Assembly: GCA_028874915.1 (NCBI GenBank)
Contig: JAPPHA010000052.1
Coordinates: 1 to 38,151 of the forward strand
Length of the DNA stretch: 38,151 bases
Direction: 5' to 3'
Source: Paracoccaceae bacterium
Lineage (GTDB): Bacteria > Pseudomonadota > Alphaproteobacteria > Rhodobacterales > Rhodobacteraceae
Part shown: positions 7,614 through 16,679 of the stretch, one piece after another
How the letters are laid out: each line of letters starts with the position of its first letter
Position numbering within the stretch: position 1 is the stretch's first letter
Translations under genes and position numbers: made by a program
The notes under the pieces: generated by a model
Told to the model about the DNA's origin: nothing
Databases searched by the model: none
The model's input: the letters and a program-made list of their open reading frames with translations, nothing else

Positions 7614-8714
7614 ATGACCCATACAAAACTTGTTGCCGCGACGGCGGTTCTTGCTCTGTCTTGCGGTGCGGCCAACGCCATTGACCTGACGGTTGTGTCC
7701 TGGGGCGGCGCATATTCAAAGTCCCAGATCAACGCCTATCACAACCCGTTCATGGAGATGAATCCGGACGTCAACATCATCCATGACGAGAGCGCCTACG
7801 AAGCCGTCGCCAAGCTGCGGGCGATGAACGAAGCCAACAACGTCACCTGGGACCTGGTGGATGCGGTGGCTTCGGATGCCATCCGGCTGTGCGACGAAGG
7901 TCTCGCGATGGAAATCGACTTCGACAACATGCTCGCGCCGGCTCCCGACGGAACGCCGGCGACGGAGGACTTCGGCGATCTCATCGTTTCCGACTGCTTC
8001 GTTCCTCAGATTGTCTACTCGACGACCTTTGGTTACCGGACGGACGTTGCCGAATGGGGCGGCCGCGAGCCGACCTCGGTCTGCGACGTCTTTGACCTCG
8101 AGAATTTCCCGGGAATGCGGTCGCTGGAGAAACGGCCGATCAACAACCTCGAATGGGCACTCCACTGCGATGGCGTGGCGCTCGACGATGTGTATGACGT
8201 TCTGTCGAGCGATGAAGGCGTCGCCCGCGCACTGGCCAAGCTCGACACGATCAAGGATGACGTCATCTGGTGGTCGGCCGGCGCTGATACGCCACAATTG
8301 CTGGCGGACGGTGAAATCGTCATCGGGTCGACCTACAACGGCCGACTGTTCTCGCTGATCGAAGAGAAGGGCGCGCCGGTCAAGATGCTCTGGGACGCCC
8401 AGGCCTTTGACCTCGACGGCTGGATCGTTCCCGTCGGACTTCCCGAGGATCGCCTCGCGAAGACGCTTGAACTCCTGCGTTTCGCCACGGACACCCAGCG
8501 TCTTGCCGATCAGGCCAAGTACATATCCTACGGCCCGGCACGGATGTCCTCGGCTCCGCTGGTCGGACAACATGCTGAACTTGGCATCGAAATGGCGCCG
8601 CACATGCCGACGGATCCCGAGAACGCCAAGAACACGTTGATCTATGACTACCGTTGGTGGTCCGACTATCGTGACGACATTGACGCGAAGTTCCAGGCGT
8701 GGCTCGCCAAGTGA
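7614..8714 (+). CDS. ABC transporter periplasmic substrate-binding protein (PotD/spermidine-putrescine-like)
   Basis: 366 residues; ATG preceded by GGAGG. A Sec signal peptide covers residues 1-22 (hydrophobic core AATAVLALSC, cleavage after GAANA). The mature protein starts IDLTVVSWGGAYS, the usual first strand of PotD/AfuA-type binding proteins, and runs for the normal length of the group. Ligands known for this class are polyamines, Fe3+, thiamine and various organic acids; the binding-site residues cannot be assigned by eye. Two permease genes follow, after a hairpin that probably trims the transcript so that the binding protein is made in excess. No ATPase gene accompanies this set. Confidence 0.92.
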   Translation: MTHTKLVAATAVLALSCGAANAIDLTVVSWGGAYSKSQINAYHNPFMEMNPDVNIIHDESAYEAVAKLRAMNEANNVTWDLVDAVASDAIRLCDEGLAMEIDFDNMLAPAPDGTPATEDFGDLIVSDCFVPQIVYSTTFGYRTDVAEWGGREPTSVCDVFDLENFPGMRSLEKRPINNLEWALHCDGVALDDVYDVLSSDEGVARALAKLDTIKDDVIWWSAGADTPQLLADGEIVIGSTYNGRLFSLIEEKGAPVKMLWDAQAFDLDGWIVPVGLPEDRLAKTLELLRFATDTQRLADQAKYISYGPARMSSAPLVGQHAELGIEMAPHMPTDPENAKNTLIYDYRWWSDYRDDIDAKFQAWLAK

Positions 8715-8730
8715 ATCCTGACCTGAGCGG

Positions 8731-8752
8731 AAGGGCGGCGCCAGCCGCCCTT
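8731..8752 (+). terminator. Intercistronic hairpin (partial terminator)
   Basis: A perfect 9-bp stem AAGGGCGGC/GCCGCCCTT with loop GCCA, 16 bases after the binding-protein stop. The following bases (CTTGCATTCTT) are only moderately T-rich, so partial termination or 3'-end protection is more likely than full termination. Such hairpins are common between binding-protein and permease genes. Confidence 0.65.
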
Positions 8753-8805
8753 CTTGCATTCTTCAACTGACCCGGACTGGCCCCGGCGGTCCCGGCCCGA
8801 CCGGA

Positions 8806-10368
8806 ATGTCGGCCCACGCCCAATCCGAAACCGGCTTCGCCGCCGTTGAAGGCGGGGCGGAACTCAGACGCCGGCTCCGACGCTCGCTCCGGTGGCAGAA
8901 GGCGCGGGCGCTCTTCCTGATCGCACCGCTCCTTCTGTTCATTCTCGTCACGTTCATCGCTCCGATCGCCGACATGCTTTTCCGGTCGGTGGAAAACGAT
9001 CTGGTGGCCGAGACCTTGCCGGATACCGTCGAGGCGCTCAGGGCCTGGGATGCCGGCAACGACAGTTCGCCTGGACCCGAGGTCTTCCGGGCGCTCTACT
9101 TCGACCTGTCTCTGGCCGTCGAACAGAAAAAGCACACCCGTGTCGGCTCCCGGCTGAACTACGAGTCACCGGGAATCGCCTCTCTTTTCCGCCGGTCGGG
9201 CCGAGCCCTCCGGTCCTTTGAGACCGCCCACTTCAGGGACCATTTTCTTGCGGCCGACCCGGCCTGGGAGTCGGTCGAAAGGTTGACGGCACTGTTCTCC
9301 GATGCAGCAGTGGCCGCCGCCCTTCCGGAGTCGGCCCGTGCCTTCGGGATCTGGGCCGAGCGGAACGCCCGCCGCAACCGCCCGCCCGCCGACTACCTCT
9401 ACGTGATGCTGGCCGATGAACTGCTCGCAGGCGGAGGCGGTTCCGCGCCGGCCGGCGTTTCGGGCGACCACGCGGCGCTGATCTCGGCGGTCCTTCCCGG
9501 CCTCGGTGACATCCGGGAGCCGGACTGGAAGGCCGCTTTCATCGATTCGGATGACGACTGGGCGGATCCTGACCTCTGGCAGACCATCCGCATCTTCTCG
9601 CCGCCCCTGACCGAAGGGTACTTCCTGAATGCCGTTGATCTGAAGAAGGGGATCGAGGGCATCGAGTCCAGGCCGGAGAGCGAACGCATCTATGTAGTGA
9701 TCTTCATTCGCACCCTTGTGATGTCGCTCACCATTACACTGGCCTGCATCCTTCTCGGATATCCGGTCGCCTACCTGCTGGCCAGCCTGCCGATCTCCCG
9801 CGCCAATCTTCTTATGATCCTGGTTCTGCTGCCGTTCTGGACCTCGCTTCTCGTCCGGACCTCGGCCTGGAAGGTGCTTCTTCAGCAGCAGGGGGTGATC
9901 AACGACATCCTGGTGGCCATCGGCATCATTGCCGACGAGAGCCGTCTGGTCATGATCAACAACCAGTTCGGCACCATCGTTGCCATGACCCATATCCTGC
10001 TGCCTTTCATGATCTTGCCGATGTTCGCGGTCATGAAGACGATTCCCCCGTCCTATGTCCGGGCGGCCCGTTCGCTCGGTGCCACGTCATGGACAGCCTT
10101 CCGGCGAATCTATTTCCCGCAGACGCTGCCGGGAATCGGCGCCGGTTCGGTGCTCGTTTTCATCCTGGCCATCGGCTACTACATCACTCCCGAACTGGTC
10201 GGCGGCACCAAGGGGACCTTCATCTCCAACCGGATCGCCTACCATATCTCGACGTCGCTGAACTGGGGGCTTGGCGCAGCGCTCGGTACCATCCTTCTGG
10301 CGGCGGTGCTGCTGCTTTACTGGATCTACGACCGCATCGTCGGTATCGACAATGTCAAGCTCGGATAG
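8806..10368 (+). CDS. ABC transporter permease, PotB-like, with an unusually long periplasmic loop
   Basis: 520 residues; relatives of this type are usually about 280-310. TM1 is at about 36-58. The next membrane segment does not begin until about 298 (VVIFIRTLVMSLTITLACILL is split here by position only). The remaining five segments form a normal BPD_transp_1 domain with the ATPase-contact EAA-type loop in VRAARSLGATSWTAFRRIYF, of which Arg-x-x-Gly-Ala is typical. Residues about 62-297 between TM1 and TM2 are hydrophilic and contain a Gly-rich linker around 209-219, so an extra periplasmic domain of roughly 200 residues is inserted. The ATG has only a weak ribosome site. The next permease starts about 40 bases after its stop. 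Confidence 0.9.
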   Translation: MSAHAQSETGFAAVEGGAELRRRLRRSLRWQKARALFLIAPLLLFILVTFIAPIADMLFRSVENDLVAETLPDTVEALRAWDAGNDSSPGPEVFRALYFDLSLAVEQKKHTRVGSRLNYESPGIASLFRRSGRALRSFETAHFRDHFLAADPAWESVERLTALFSDAAVAAALPESARAFGIWAERNARRNRPPADYLYVMLADELLAGGGGSAPAGVSGDHAALISAVLPGLGDIREPDWKAAFIDSDDDWADPDLWQTIRIFSPPLTEGYFLNAVDLKKGIEGIESRPESERIYVVIFIRTLVMSLTITLACILLGYPVAYLLASLPISRANLLMILVLLPFWTSLLVRTSAWKVLLQQQGVINDILVAIGIIADESRLVMINNQFGTIVAMTHILLPFMILPMFAVMKTIPPSYVRAARSLGATSWTAFRRIYFPQTLPGIGAGSVLVFILAIGYYITPELVGGTKGTFISNRIAYHISTSLNWGLGAALGTILLAAVLLLYWIYDRIVGIDNVKLG

Positions 10369-10407
10369 GCGTTGCGGGATGGACCACCGTCAGCCAGGGA
10401 CCGCCTC

Positions 10408-11262
10408 ATGAGCCGCCTGCCGCCCTATGCGTCGCCGCTTGAGAAGGCCTGGAGCCTGGTTTTCCGGGTGATCTGCATCCTGGTCTTCGTATTCCTGATC
10501 TTTCCGATCCTGGTGATCCTGCCGCTCAGCTTCAATGCCGGCGACTACTTCACGTTCTCGCCCGAGATGCTGGCTCTCGATCCGGCCGGTTTCTCTCTTC
10601 GGCACTACGAGGACTTCTTCACGAATCCGGACTGGCAGGTGGCGCTTTACAATTCCGTCCGGATCGCGCCCGTCGCCACGCTCCTGGCTGTCTCCTTCGG
10701 AACGCTCGCCGCGATCGGACTGAGCCAGAGCCATGTCCCCTTCCGGCGGGCCATCATGGCGATCCTGATCTCGCCGATGATCGTACCGCTGATCATCTCC
10801 GCGGCCGGCATGTATTTCTTCTATTCGCGGGTGGGGCTGCAGGGGACCTATCCGGGTGTCGTTCTGTCGCACGCGGCATTGGGGATTCCCTTCGTCATCA
10901 TCACCGTGACCGCGACACTGGTCGGTTTCGATCGCAGTCTCACGCACGCTGCGGCCAGTCTCGGCGCCGGACCGATCCGCACCTTCTTCCGGATCCAGAT
11001 GCCCCTCATTCTCCCGGGCGTGATCTCGGGGGCGCTCTTCGCGTTCATCACGTCCTTCGATGAGGTCGTCGTGGTGCTCTTCGTCGGATCGGCCAGTCTG
11101 AAGACGCTGCCCTGGGAAATGTTCAACGGGCTCCGGGAGCAGATCAGCCCGACGATCCTCGCAGTCGCCACGGTCCTCGTCTCGATTTCGATCGTGCTCC
11201 TGACAACCGTCGAACTGTTGCGCCGCAGGTCCGATCGGTTGCGCGGAATCACGTCGACGTGA
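10408..11262 (+). CDS. ABC transporter permease, PotC-like
   Basis: 284 residues from the ATG at 10408 (MSRLPPYASP); a TTG at 10372 would add 12 residues and is less likely. Six membrane segments begin with the hydrophobic stretch around FLIFPILVILPLSF. The ATPase-docking loop is recognisable as HAAASLGAGPIRTFFRI, and the periplasmic element before the last helices has the usual FDEVVV pattern of PotC/AfuB proteins. It forms the second half of the heterodimeric channel with the long-loop permease upstream. Its stop codon overlaps the GTG start of the protease gene by four bases, which points to translational coupling. Confidence 0.92.
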   Translation: MSRLPPYASPLEKAWSLVFRVICILVFVFLIFPILVILPLSFNAGDYFTFSPEMLALDPAGFSLRHYEDFFTNPDWQVALYNSVRIAPVATLLAVSFGTLAAIGLSQSHVPFRRAIMAILISPMIVPLIISAAGMYFFYSRVGLQGTYPGVVLSHAALGIPFVIITVTATLVGFDRSLTHAAASLGAGPIRTFFRIQMPLILPGVISGALFAFITSFDEVVVVLFVGSASLKTLPWEMFNGLREQISPTILAVATVLVSISIVLLTTVELLRRRSDRLRGITST

Positions 11263-12767
11263 CCGGGTTCGCGCGGCTCTCCGGGCCGACGCGATCGCCA
11301 GCGGCCGTGTCGGCGGTTCCCGAAAGGGGCACCGGCCGTCGTTCCGTGATCCGGTCTGTCCTGGCCGCCCTTCTCGCCGGGGTCGGTCTGGTCCCGAACG
11401 GGGCCGCGGAAACCGGGGCGGCACCGAACCGGACCGTGCCGGCGTCGGCTCAGGAGATCACCCTGAGTTTCGCCCCGGTCGTGAAGCGTGCCGCCCCTGC
11501 CGTCGTCAACATATTCACCCGGAAGACGGTTGAGCGTCCGGCCCACCCCTTGGCCGGTGACCGTTTCTTTGAGCATTTCTTCGGCGACGTGTTTCCGTCG
11601 CCCTTCACCCGGCGGCGGATGGAGAGTTCGCTCGGGTCTGGAGTCATCGTCGATCCGTCGGGGATCGTCGTCTCCAACCATCATGTCGTCGACGGGGCGG
11701 AGGCGATCGTGGTCGCGCTCAGTGATCGGCGCGAGTTCGACGCCGAGGTGATCTTCACCGACCCCAAGTTCGACCTGGTGGTGCTCCGGCTGATCGGGGC
11801 GCCGGATACACTGCCGGCGCTGACGATCCGCGAGTCCGGCCGCCTCGAGGTCGGCGATCTGGTGCTTGCCATCGGGAACCCGTTCGGTGTCGGCCAGACG
11901 GTGACGAGCGGCATCATCTCCGGACTCTCGCGGGGCGGGCTGGGCAGTGAAGCCGGCAATGGCCTCTTCATTCAGACCGATGCGGCCATCAATCCCGGCA
12001 ACTCCGGCGGTGCGCTCGTCGACATGACAGGGCAACTCGTCGGCGTGAATACCGCCATACTCAGCCGATCCGGCGGTTCCGACGGAATCGGCTTCGCGAT
12101 CCCGGCGATCTTGGTGGCAAACACCGTCCGGCTGGTCCGGCTCGGCTTCACCGAACCCGTCCATCCCTGGCTTGGCATGGACGGCCAACCGATCGACCGC
12201 GCCCTGGCCGACGCGCTGGGAATGGACCGGCCGCGGGGGCTGATGATCAATGACCTTCATCCCCGCAGCCCCCTGGCGTCCGCGGGACTGCGCAGGGGCG
12301 ATGTCATTGTCACGATGGACAGTGTCGACGTCGATTCGACGCAGGAACTCGATTTCCTGTCTTCGACCCGTCCGATCGGCACCGACCTTGAGGTCACCGT
12401 TTTCCGTGACGGTCGATACCGGTCGGGCCGATTCCGCCTGGCGCCGGCGCCGGACGATGGTCCGGCCAGCGACGAGATCGTCCTCGGACGCCAGGATCCG
12501 TTACCGGGACTGCGGGCCGTCACGATCAACCCGGCGGTCATCGACCGGTTCGACCTTCCCCTGCGCGCTTCGGGCGTTCTGGTGCTGTCGGCGAACGGAC
12601 CCGCGGCCCGGGTCGGGCTGCGGCCCGGCGATTTCATCCGCCGCGTCAATGGCCGCGAGATCGCCGACGCCGCGATGCTCGTCCGGGCCCTCCATCGCGC
12701 CCGAGGGCGGGTCGAATTGACCATTTGGCGGGGCGGTTCCACCTGGACGATCCGCTACCGCAGCTGA
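11259..12767 (+). CDS. Deg/HtrA-family periplasmic serine protease with two PDZ domains
   Basis: 502 residues from a GTG that overlaps the permease stop (GTGA). A hydrophobic stretch at about 29-43 after an Arg pair looks like a signal peptide with a long N-region, so a later GTG (for example 11308) is also possible. The trypsin-like domain has the full triad: His142 in SNHHVVD, Asp172 in DPKFDLVVL and Ser249 in GNSGG. PDZ1 spans roughly 290-385 and PDZ2 roughly 415-500. DegP/DegQ/DegS relatives degrade or refold misfolded envelope proteins. Here the gene is the last member of an ABC-transporter operon, an unusual place that suggests quality control linked to that transporter. A convergent gene ends 75 bases downstream. 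Confidence 0.93.
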   Translation: MTGFARLSGPTRSPAAVSAVPERGTGRRSVIRSVLAALLAGVGLVPNGAAETGAAPNRTVPASAQEITLSFAPVVKRAAPAVVNIFTRKTVERPAHPLAGDRFFEHFFGDVFPSPFTRRRMESSLGSGVIVDPSGIVVSNHHVVDGAEAIVVALSDRREFDAEVIFTDPKFDLVVLRLIGAPDTLPALTIRESGRLEVGDLVLAIGNPFGVGQTVTSGIISGLSRGGLGSEAGNGLFIQTDAAINPGNSGGALVDMTGQLVGVNTAILSRSGGSDGIGFAIPAILVANTVRLVRLGFTEPVHPWLGMDGQPIDRALADALGMDRPRGLMINDLHPRSPLASAGLRRGDVIVTMDSVDVDSTQELDFLSSTRPIGTDLEVTVFRDGRYRSGRFRLAPAPDDGPASDEIVLGRQDPLPGLRAVTINPAVIDRFDLPLRASGVLVLSANGPAARVGLRPGDFIRRVNGREIADAAMLVRALHRARGRVELTIWRGGSTWTIRYRS

Positions 12768-12841
12768 CCCAACGGAAAAGAAGGACACACGGCCTTGGGG
12801 CGCCGGGAATGCGGGGACCGTTAGCGACCGGGCCGTCGCGA

Positions 12842-14449
12842 TCACTGGAGCCAGACGGCCTCATCCCTCAGGACGATGACCGTCGGGCGGTCGGCGCGGA
12901 AGGCGTCACCGAAGACTGTCGCCAGTTCGTCGGCGCTACGGGGCTCGGTGCCATGGCAACGGCAGGCGCGTGCGAGAGCCACGAAATCGGGGTTGCCGCC
13001 CTCGACCCCGACCCGGGCGATCCCGCGGACGTCCATGTCATCCTGAATCTGCTTCAGCCCACCGTTCTCCCAGATGATGACCGGCAGAGGGATGCCAAGG
13101 TCGGCAGCCGTCAGCAGTTCCGGCATGGTGAACATGAACCCGCCGTCGCCGGCCAGTACCGCCACCGGTGCTCCGGGCCGTGCGAGGCTCGCGCCGATGG
13201 CGTTCGGCAGCGCATTGCCGAGTGCGCAGTAGCCCGCCGGATAGAACCACCGGCGGGGAGACGCCACCGGCAGCATGAAGGCGCCGGTGTAGACCAGTTG
13301 ACAGGCGTCCCCCGACCAGACCGTGTCCGGCGGCGCCGACGCGGCAAGGATGTCGAGGGCGCGGACGTGGCGCGCCTCGCTCGCCGTGAGATTGGCGGCG
13401 ATGGCGTCACGGATCTGCCGGACCTGGGCTTCGGCCCGGCGGCGGTCATTCGTGACCTTGCCCCCGAGGGTCTCGCGCAGGGCCGCCATGGCGGGCCCGG
13501 CATCGCCGACGATTCCAAGATGGGCCGGATAGAGATCGTTGATCTTGGCCGGATCGATGTCGACCCGGATCATCCTTCCGCCAAACGACAGCCGCTCCAC
13601 GAAACTGTCGGTCTCCGAGAGTTCGGTGCCGACGGCGAGGATGACATCGGCGTCACCGAGCCGGCGCTGCACTTCCGGCCGGACCGTCGTTGCCGAGAGC
13701 GAGAGGGAATGATCATCCGGGACGATGCCCTTGCCGGCTGTCGAGGCGACGACGATCGATCCGGTCGATTCGGCGATGGCGACGAGATCGCCGCCCGCGG
13801 CGGACGCGCCGCCCCCGATCATTATCAGGGGACTGGTCGCCGCTCCCAGGAGGTCGGCCGCCGCAGCGATCCCGGCTGGCGGCGCGGACGGCCGGGCTGG
13901 CGGGGTCACCGGCTCCCACTCGCCCGTCACGGTGGCTGCCTGGACATCGATCGGTATCGACAAATGGACCGGACGCGGTCGGCCGCTTCGGAAGATCGCG
14001 AAGGCCTGCGCCATCAACACTGGGATATCATCGGGCCGCAGGGCAGTCGCGGAGAGCGCTGTCAGGGGTTCGGTGACGCGCTTCTGTTCGGAGATCTCGT
14101 GGAGCACGCCCCATCCCCGGCCGAGACTGCGGCTGTCTGCTTCGGCCGAGATCAGGAGGAGTGGCAGGCTGTCGGCGTAGGCCTGGCCGAGCGCCGTGGA
14201 CGCATTGGTGACGCCGGGCCCGGAAATCACCAGCGCAACGCCGGGCTCGCCGGTCGCACGCGCCCAGCCCTCGGCCATGAAACCGGCACCCTGCTCGTTG
14301 CGGACCTGGACATGCCGGACCGCGCCGCCGTCGCCGAGGCCCCGGCAGAAATCTAGGGTGTGGACACCCGGAATCCCGAAAACGGTGTGAACTCCGTACC
14401 GGGCCAGAAGCCGCATCGTTGCTTCACCGCACGTCATCATCTCGCGCAT
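12842..14449 (-). CDS. Thiamine-diphosphate-dependent enzyme (acetolactate synthase/decarboxylase-like)
   Basis: 535 residues with the three-domain ThDP layout. The N-terminal PYR domain carries the catalytic Glu52 in RNEQGAGFMAEG; the central domain has GGGASAAGG; the C-terminal domain has the Mg/ThDP motif starting GDGGFMFTMPELL and ending ENGG, where the usual second Asn is Gly. Members include acetolactate synthase, oxalyl-CoA decarboxylase, glyoxylate carboligase and 5-guanidino-2-oxopentanoate decarboxylase (AruI); overall wording is closest in my judgement to the AruI-like group, but this is not certain. No small regulatory subunit gene is adjacent, which argues against an anabolic acetolactate synthase. 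It is divergent from the EF-G-like gene. Confidence 0.88.
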   Translation of the reverse strand: MREMMTCGEATMRLLARYGVHTVFGIPGVHTLDFCRGLGDGGAVRHVQVRNEQGAGFMAEGWARATGEPGVALVISGPGVTNASTALGQAYADSLPLLLISAEADSRSLGRGWGVLHEISEQKRVTEPLTALSATALRPDDIPVLMAQAFAIFRSGRPRPVHLSIPIDVQAATVTGEWEPVTPPARPSAPPAGIAAAADLLGAATSPLIMIGGGASAAGGDLVAIAESTGSIVVASTAGKGIVPDDHSLSLSATTVRPEVQRRLGDADVILAVGTELSETDSFVERLSFGGRMIRVDIDPAKINDLYPAHLGIVGDAGPAMAALRETLGGKVTNDRRRAEAQVRQIRDAIAANLTASEARHVRALDILAASAPPDTVWSGDACQLVYTGAFMLPVASPRRWFYPAGYCALGNALPNAIGASLARPGAPVAVLAGDGGFMFTMPELLTAADLGIPLPVIIWENGGLKQIQDDMDVRGIARVGVEGGNPDFVALARACRCHGTEPRSADELATVFGDAFRADRPTVIVLRDEAVWLQ

Positions 14450-14738
14450 TCCCTTCGGTTGCCTGATGCCCCGTCATCGGTTTTGTCATCCCGACGGTGT
14501 CGGGACCGGGGCGGTCGTTCCGGTGCCCGCGGACCACCCAACATGTGGTTGCCGGATTCGTGCCGATTGCCCTGTTCAAATCCGGGACAACTGTCCTAAA
14601 CTGACCGGAATCCTGCGGCAACCGGCCGCCACAGCCGCCACCGATACGTCTACTGCCGCCCGGCCGCAACCGTTCGGCGACCCGGCGGATGCAACTGACA
14701 CCTGAAACCGAATGCAATTGCAGAATGGAGGATCGAAG
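14450..14738. other. Divergent intergenic region upstream of EF-G-like gene
   Basis: 289 bases between two divergent starts. It contains the candidate promoter at 14575-14602, an inverted repeat GGACA-AC-TGTCC within its spacer, and the 10-base palindrome TGCAATTGCA at about 14713-14722, close to the plus-strand ribosome site. No gene is supported. Confidence 0.4.
14575..14602 (+). promoter_or_regulatory. Weak candidate sigma-70 promoter
   Basis: TTCAAA and TAAACT at 16-base spacing, each matching four of six consensus bases. It would give a leader of about 130 bases to the EF-G-like gene. A small dyad (GGACA/TGTCC) sits in the spacer. Low certainty. Confidence 0.3.
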
Positions 14739-16679
14739 ATGACAAGATGCGTCGCAGTCATCGGCCCGTCCGCAGCCGGAAAATCCGAACTCATCGACCA
14801 GATGGCCCTGCTGGAAGGCAAACGGCCCTCGGCGCCGCCGCCGACGGATCTGCGTTGCGTCGGCTTTTCCTATCTCGATGAGGGTTGGGCCGCGTTCGAC
14901 TGCCCCGGATCGCTGGAGTTTGCGCAGTCGGCACTCGATGCCATCCTCTGTGCCGATGCCGTTGTCATCGTCGTTCCGCCGGATCCCGCCCAAGCCGTCC
15001 TGGCCGCCCCCTGGATCCGCCTCGCCGAGAGCGTCCACGTACCGCGACTGATCTTTGTCAACCGAATGGACGAGTGCCGCAGCGATGCCCGTTCCATCAT
15101 GGCTGCGCTGCAATCCTATTCTGCCCGTCCGGTTATCCTGAGACAGGTCCCGATTCGGGAAGGTGAAGCCATCGTCGGCGCCGTTGACCTCGTGTCCGAA
15201 CGGGCCTGGCGTTACCGTGAAGGCGCGCCGTCGGAACTGATCGAAGTCCCGGACGACCTTCGCGACCGGCAGGCAGAGGGCCGGGACGAACTGCTCGAAA
15301 GCCTGTCCGAGCATGACGATTGGCTTCTCGAGGAAATCATCGAGGACCGGCAACCCGCAACGGGGGCGGTTTACGGCATCTGCGCACGTACCCTGGCCGA
15401 GAACCTGACCGTTCCGGCATTTCTGGGGTCCGCGGCGACCGGCAACGGAATCCGCCGTCTGATGAAGGCGCTCCGCCACGAAGCACCCCAGCCGGCCGAA
15501 ACGCGGTCCCGTCTGAACGATGCATCGGCGGCCACCTTCATGTCCCGCACCCGCAAGCATGTCGGGAAACTCGTGTGGATCCGCAACTTCGCCGACAGTC
15601 TCTCCTCCGGGGATATGATGGGCGGCGGCACGGTCGGCGGCCTTGTGGAGCCTTTTGGCGACAGGCCCGCGGCAGTCCCGGCGCTCGATGCCGGCGGGGT
15701 CGCCTCCGCGGTCAAGTCCGATCATCTCGATGCCGGGAGAGTGTACTCGGAGTCGGGTACGATTGAATTGCCGGACTGGTATCGGCCGTTCGCGGCGGTC
15801 TGGAACCGCGCGATCGCGGCCCAAAACGACCGGGACGACGCCAAGCTTTCGGAAGCGCTGAACAAGATTTCCGCAGAGGATCACTCGCTCACGGTCACCC
15901 ATGACCAGGAGAGCGGGCAGATCGTGCTCGGTTCGCAGGGAGCTCAGCACCTGCGCCGGGTCCAGACGACATTGGTGGATGTCTTTGGCGTGGAGACCGA
16001 CACGGGGCCCTTCGTTGCCCATTACCGGGAGACCGTCACCCAGAAAGCGGACATCCATTTCCGCCACAAGAAGCAATCAGGGGGCGCAGGACAGTTCGCC
16101 GATGTCAAGCTGACGGTGGGACCGGCGGTGCGGGGCGACGGCTTCGACTTTTCCGAGACCATTCACGGTGGATCCGTCCCGCGGAACTACATTCCTGCCG
16201 TCAAGACCGGCGCAGAGGAGGCCATGTCACGAGGTCCGCTCGGGTTCCCGGTGATCGACGTTCTGGTCAACCTGTATGACGGTCAGCACCATTCCGTGGA
16301 CTCCTCCGACATGGCCTTCCGGATCGCCGGCAGAGGAGGCGTCGCGGAAGGCCTCTCCAAGGCGCATCCGGTTCTCCTGGAGCCGATTTTCGAGATCAGT
16401 TTCCGGGCGCCGTCGGTGTTTACCGGTGCGCTCAACCCGATGATTTCGTCGATGCGGGGCCAGATCCTCGGTTTCGACCGTGAAGCCGATGCCGAGGGTT
16501 GGGATGTCGTCCGGGCCCTGATGCCGGGTGCGGCCCTGGAGAACCTGATCAACAACCTCCGTTCGGCCACGCAGGGCGTTGGGCGCTACGATGCCGAGTT
16601 CGCCCATTTCCAGGAACTCTATGGCCGGGAGGCCGACGAGATCGTCGCCCGGCGGGCCGAGGAAAACGCCAGGCGTTGA
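14739..16679 (+). CDS. Elongation factor G-like protein
   Basis: 646 residues from the ATG at 14739, which has GGAGGA upstream; an ATG at 14712 lacks one. All EF-G domains are recognisable: GTPase domain (1 to about 250), domain II (HVGKLVWIRNFADSLSSG), domains III-IV (HKKQSGGAGQFADV, HGGSVPRNYIPAVKTG) and domain V. The GTPase motifs are altered from canonical EF-G: P-loop GPSAAGKS (9-16) instead of AHIDAGKT, DCPG (54-57) instead of DTPG, and NRMD (108-111) instead of NKMD. The effector switch region is short and lacks the usual Thr-containing motif. Such EF-G-like proteins are widespread as second copies and their role in translation or ribosome rescue is not settled. The canonical fusA is expected elsewhere in the genome. 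Confidence 0.92.
   Translation: MTRCVAVIGPSAAGKSELIDQMALLEGKRPSAPPPTDLRCVGFSYLDEGWAAFDCPGSLEFAQSALDAILCADAVVIVVPPDPAQAVLAAPWIRLAESVHVPRLIFVNRMDECRSDARSIMAALQSYSARPVILRQVPIREGEAIVGAVDLVSERAWRYREGAPSELIEVPDDLRDRQAEGRDELLESLSEHDDWLLEEIIEDRQPATGAVYGICARTLAENLTVPAFLGSAATGNGIRRLMKALRHEAPQPAETRSRLNDASAATFMSRTRKHVGKLVWIRNFADSLSSGDMMGGGTVGGLVEPFGDRPAAVPALDAGGVASAVKSDHLDAGRVYSESGTIELPDWYRPFAAVWNRAIAAQNDRDDAKLSEALNKISAEDHSLTVTHDQESGQIVLGSQGAQHLRRVQTTLVDVFGVETDTGPFVAHYRETVTQKADIHFRHKKQSGGAGQFADVKLTVGPAVRGDGFDFSETIHGGSVPRNYIPAVKTGAEEAMSRGPLGFPVIDVLVNLYDGQHHSVDSSDMAFRIAGRGGVAEGLSKAHPVLLEPIFEISFRAPSVFTGALNPMISSMRGQILGFDREADAEGWDVVRALMPGAALENLINNLRSATQGVGRYDAEFAHFQELYGREADEIVARRAEENARR

Noticed and set aside
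10848-12260. A 470-codon minus-strand open frame across permease and protease genes
   Set aside because: Spans two well-supported plus-strand genes and shows no protein family features.
12725-14356. A 543-codon plus-strand open frame opposite the ThDP enzyme
   Set aside because: Rich in Gly, Arg and Asp without any domain; the minus strand encodes a complete ThDP enzyme.
14424-16076. A 550-codon minus-strand open frame opposite the EF-G-like gene
   Set aside because: It is antisense to a gene with unmistakable EF-G domains; composition is typical of GC-rich shadow frames, with no motif.
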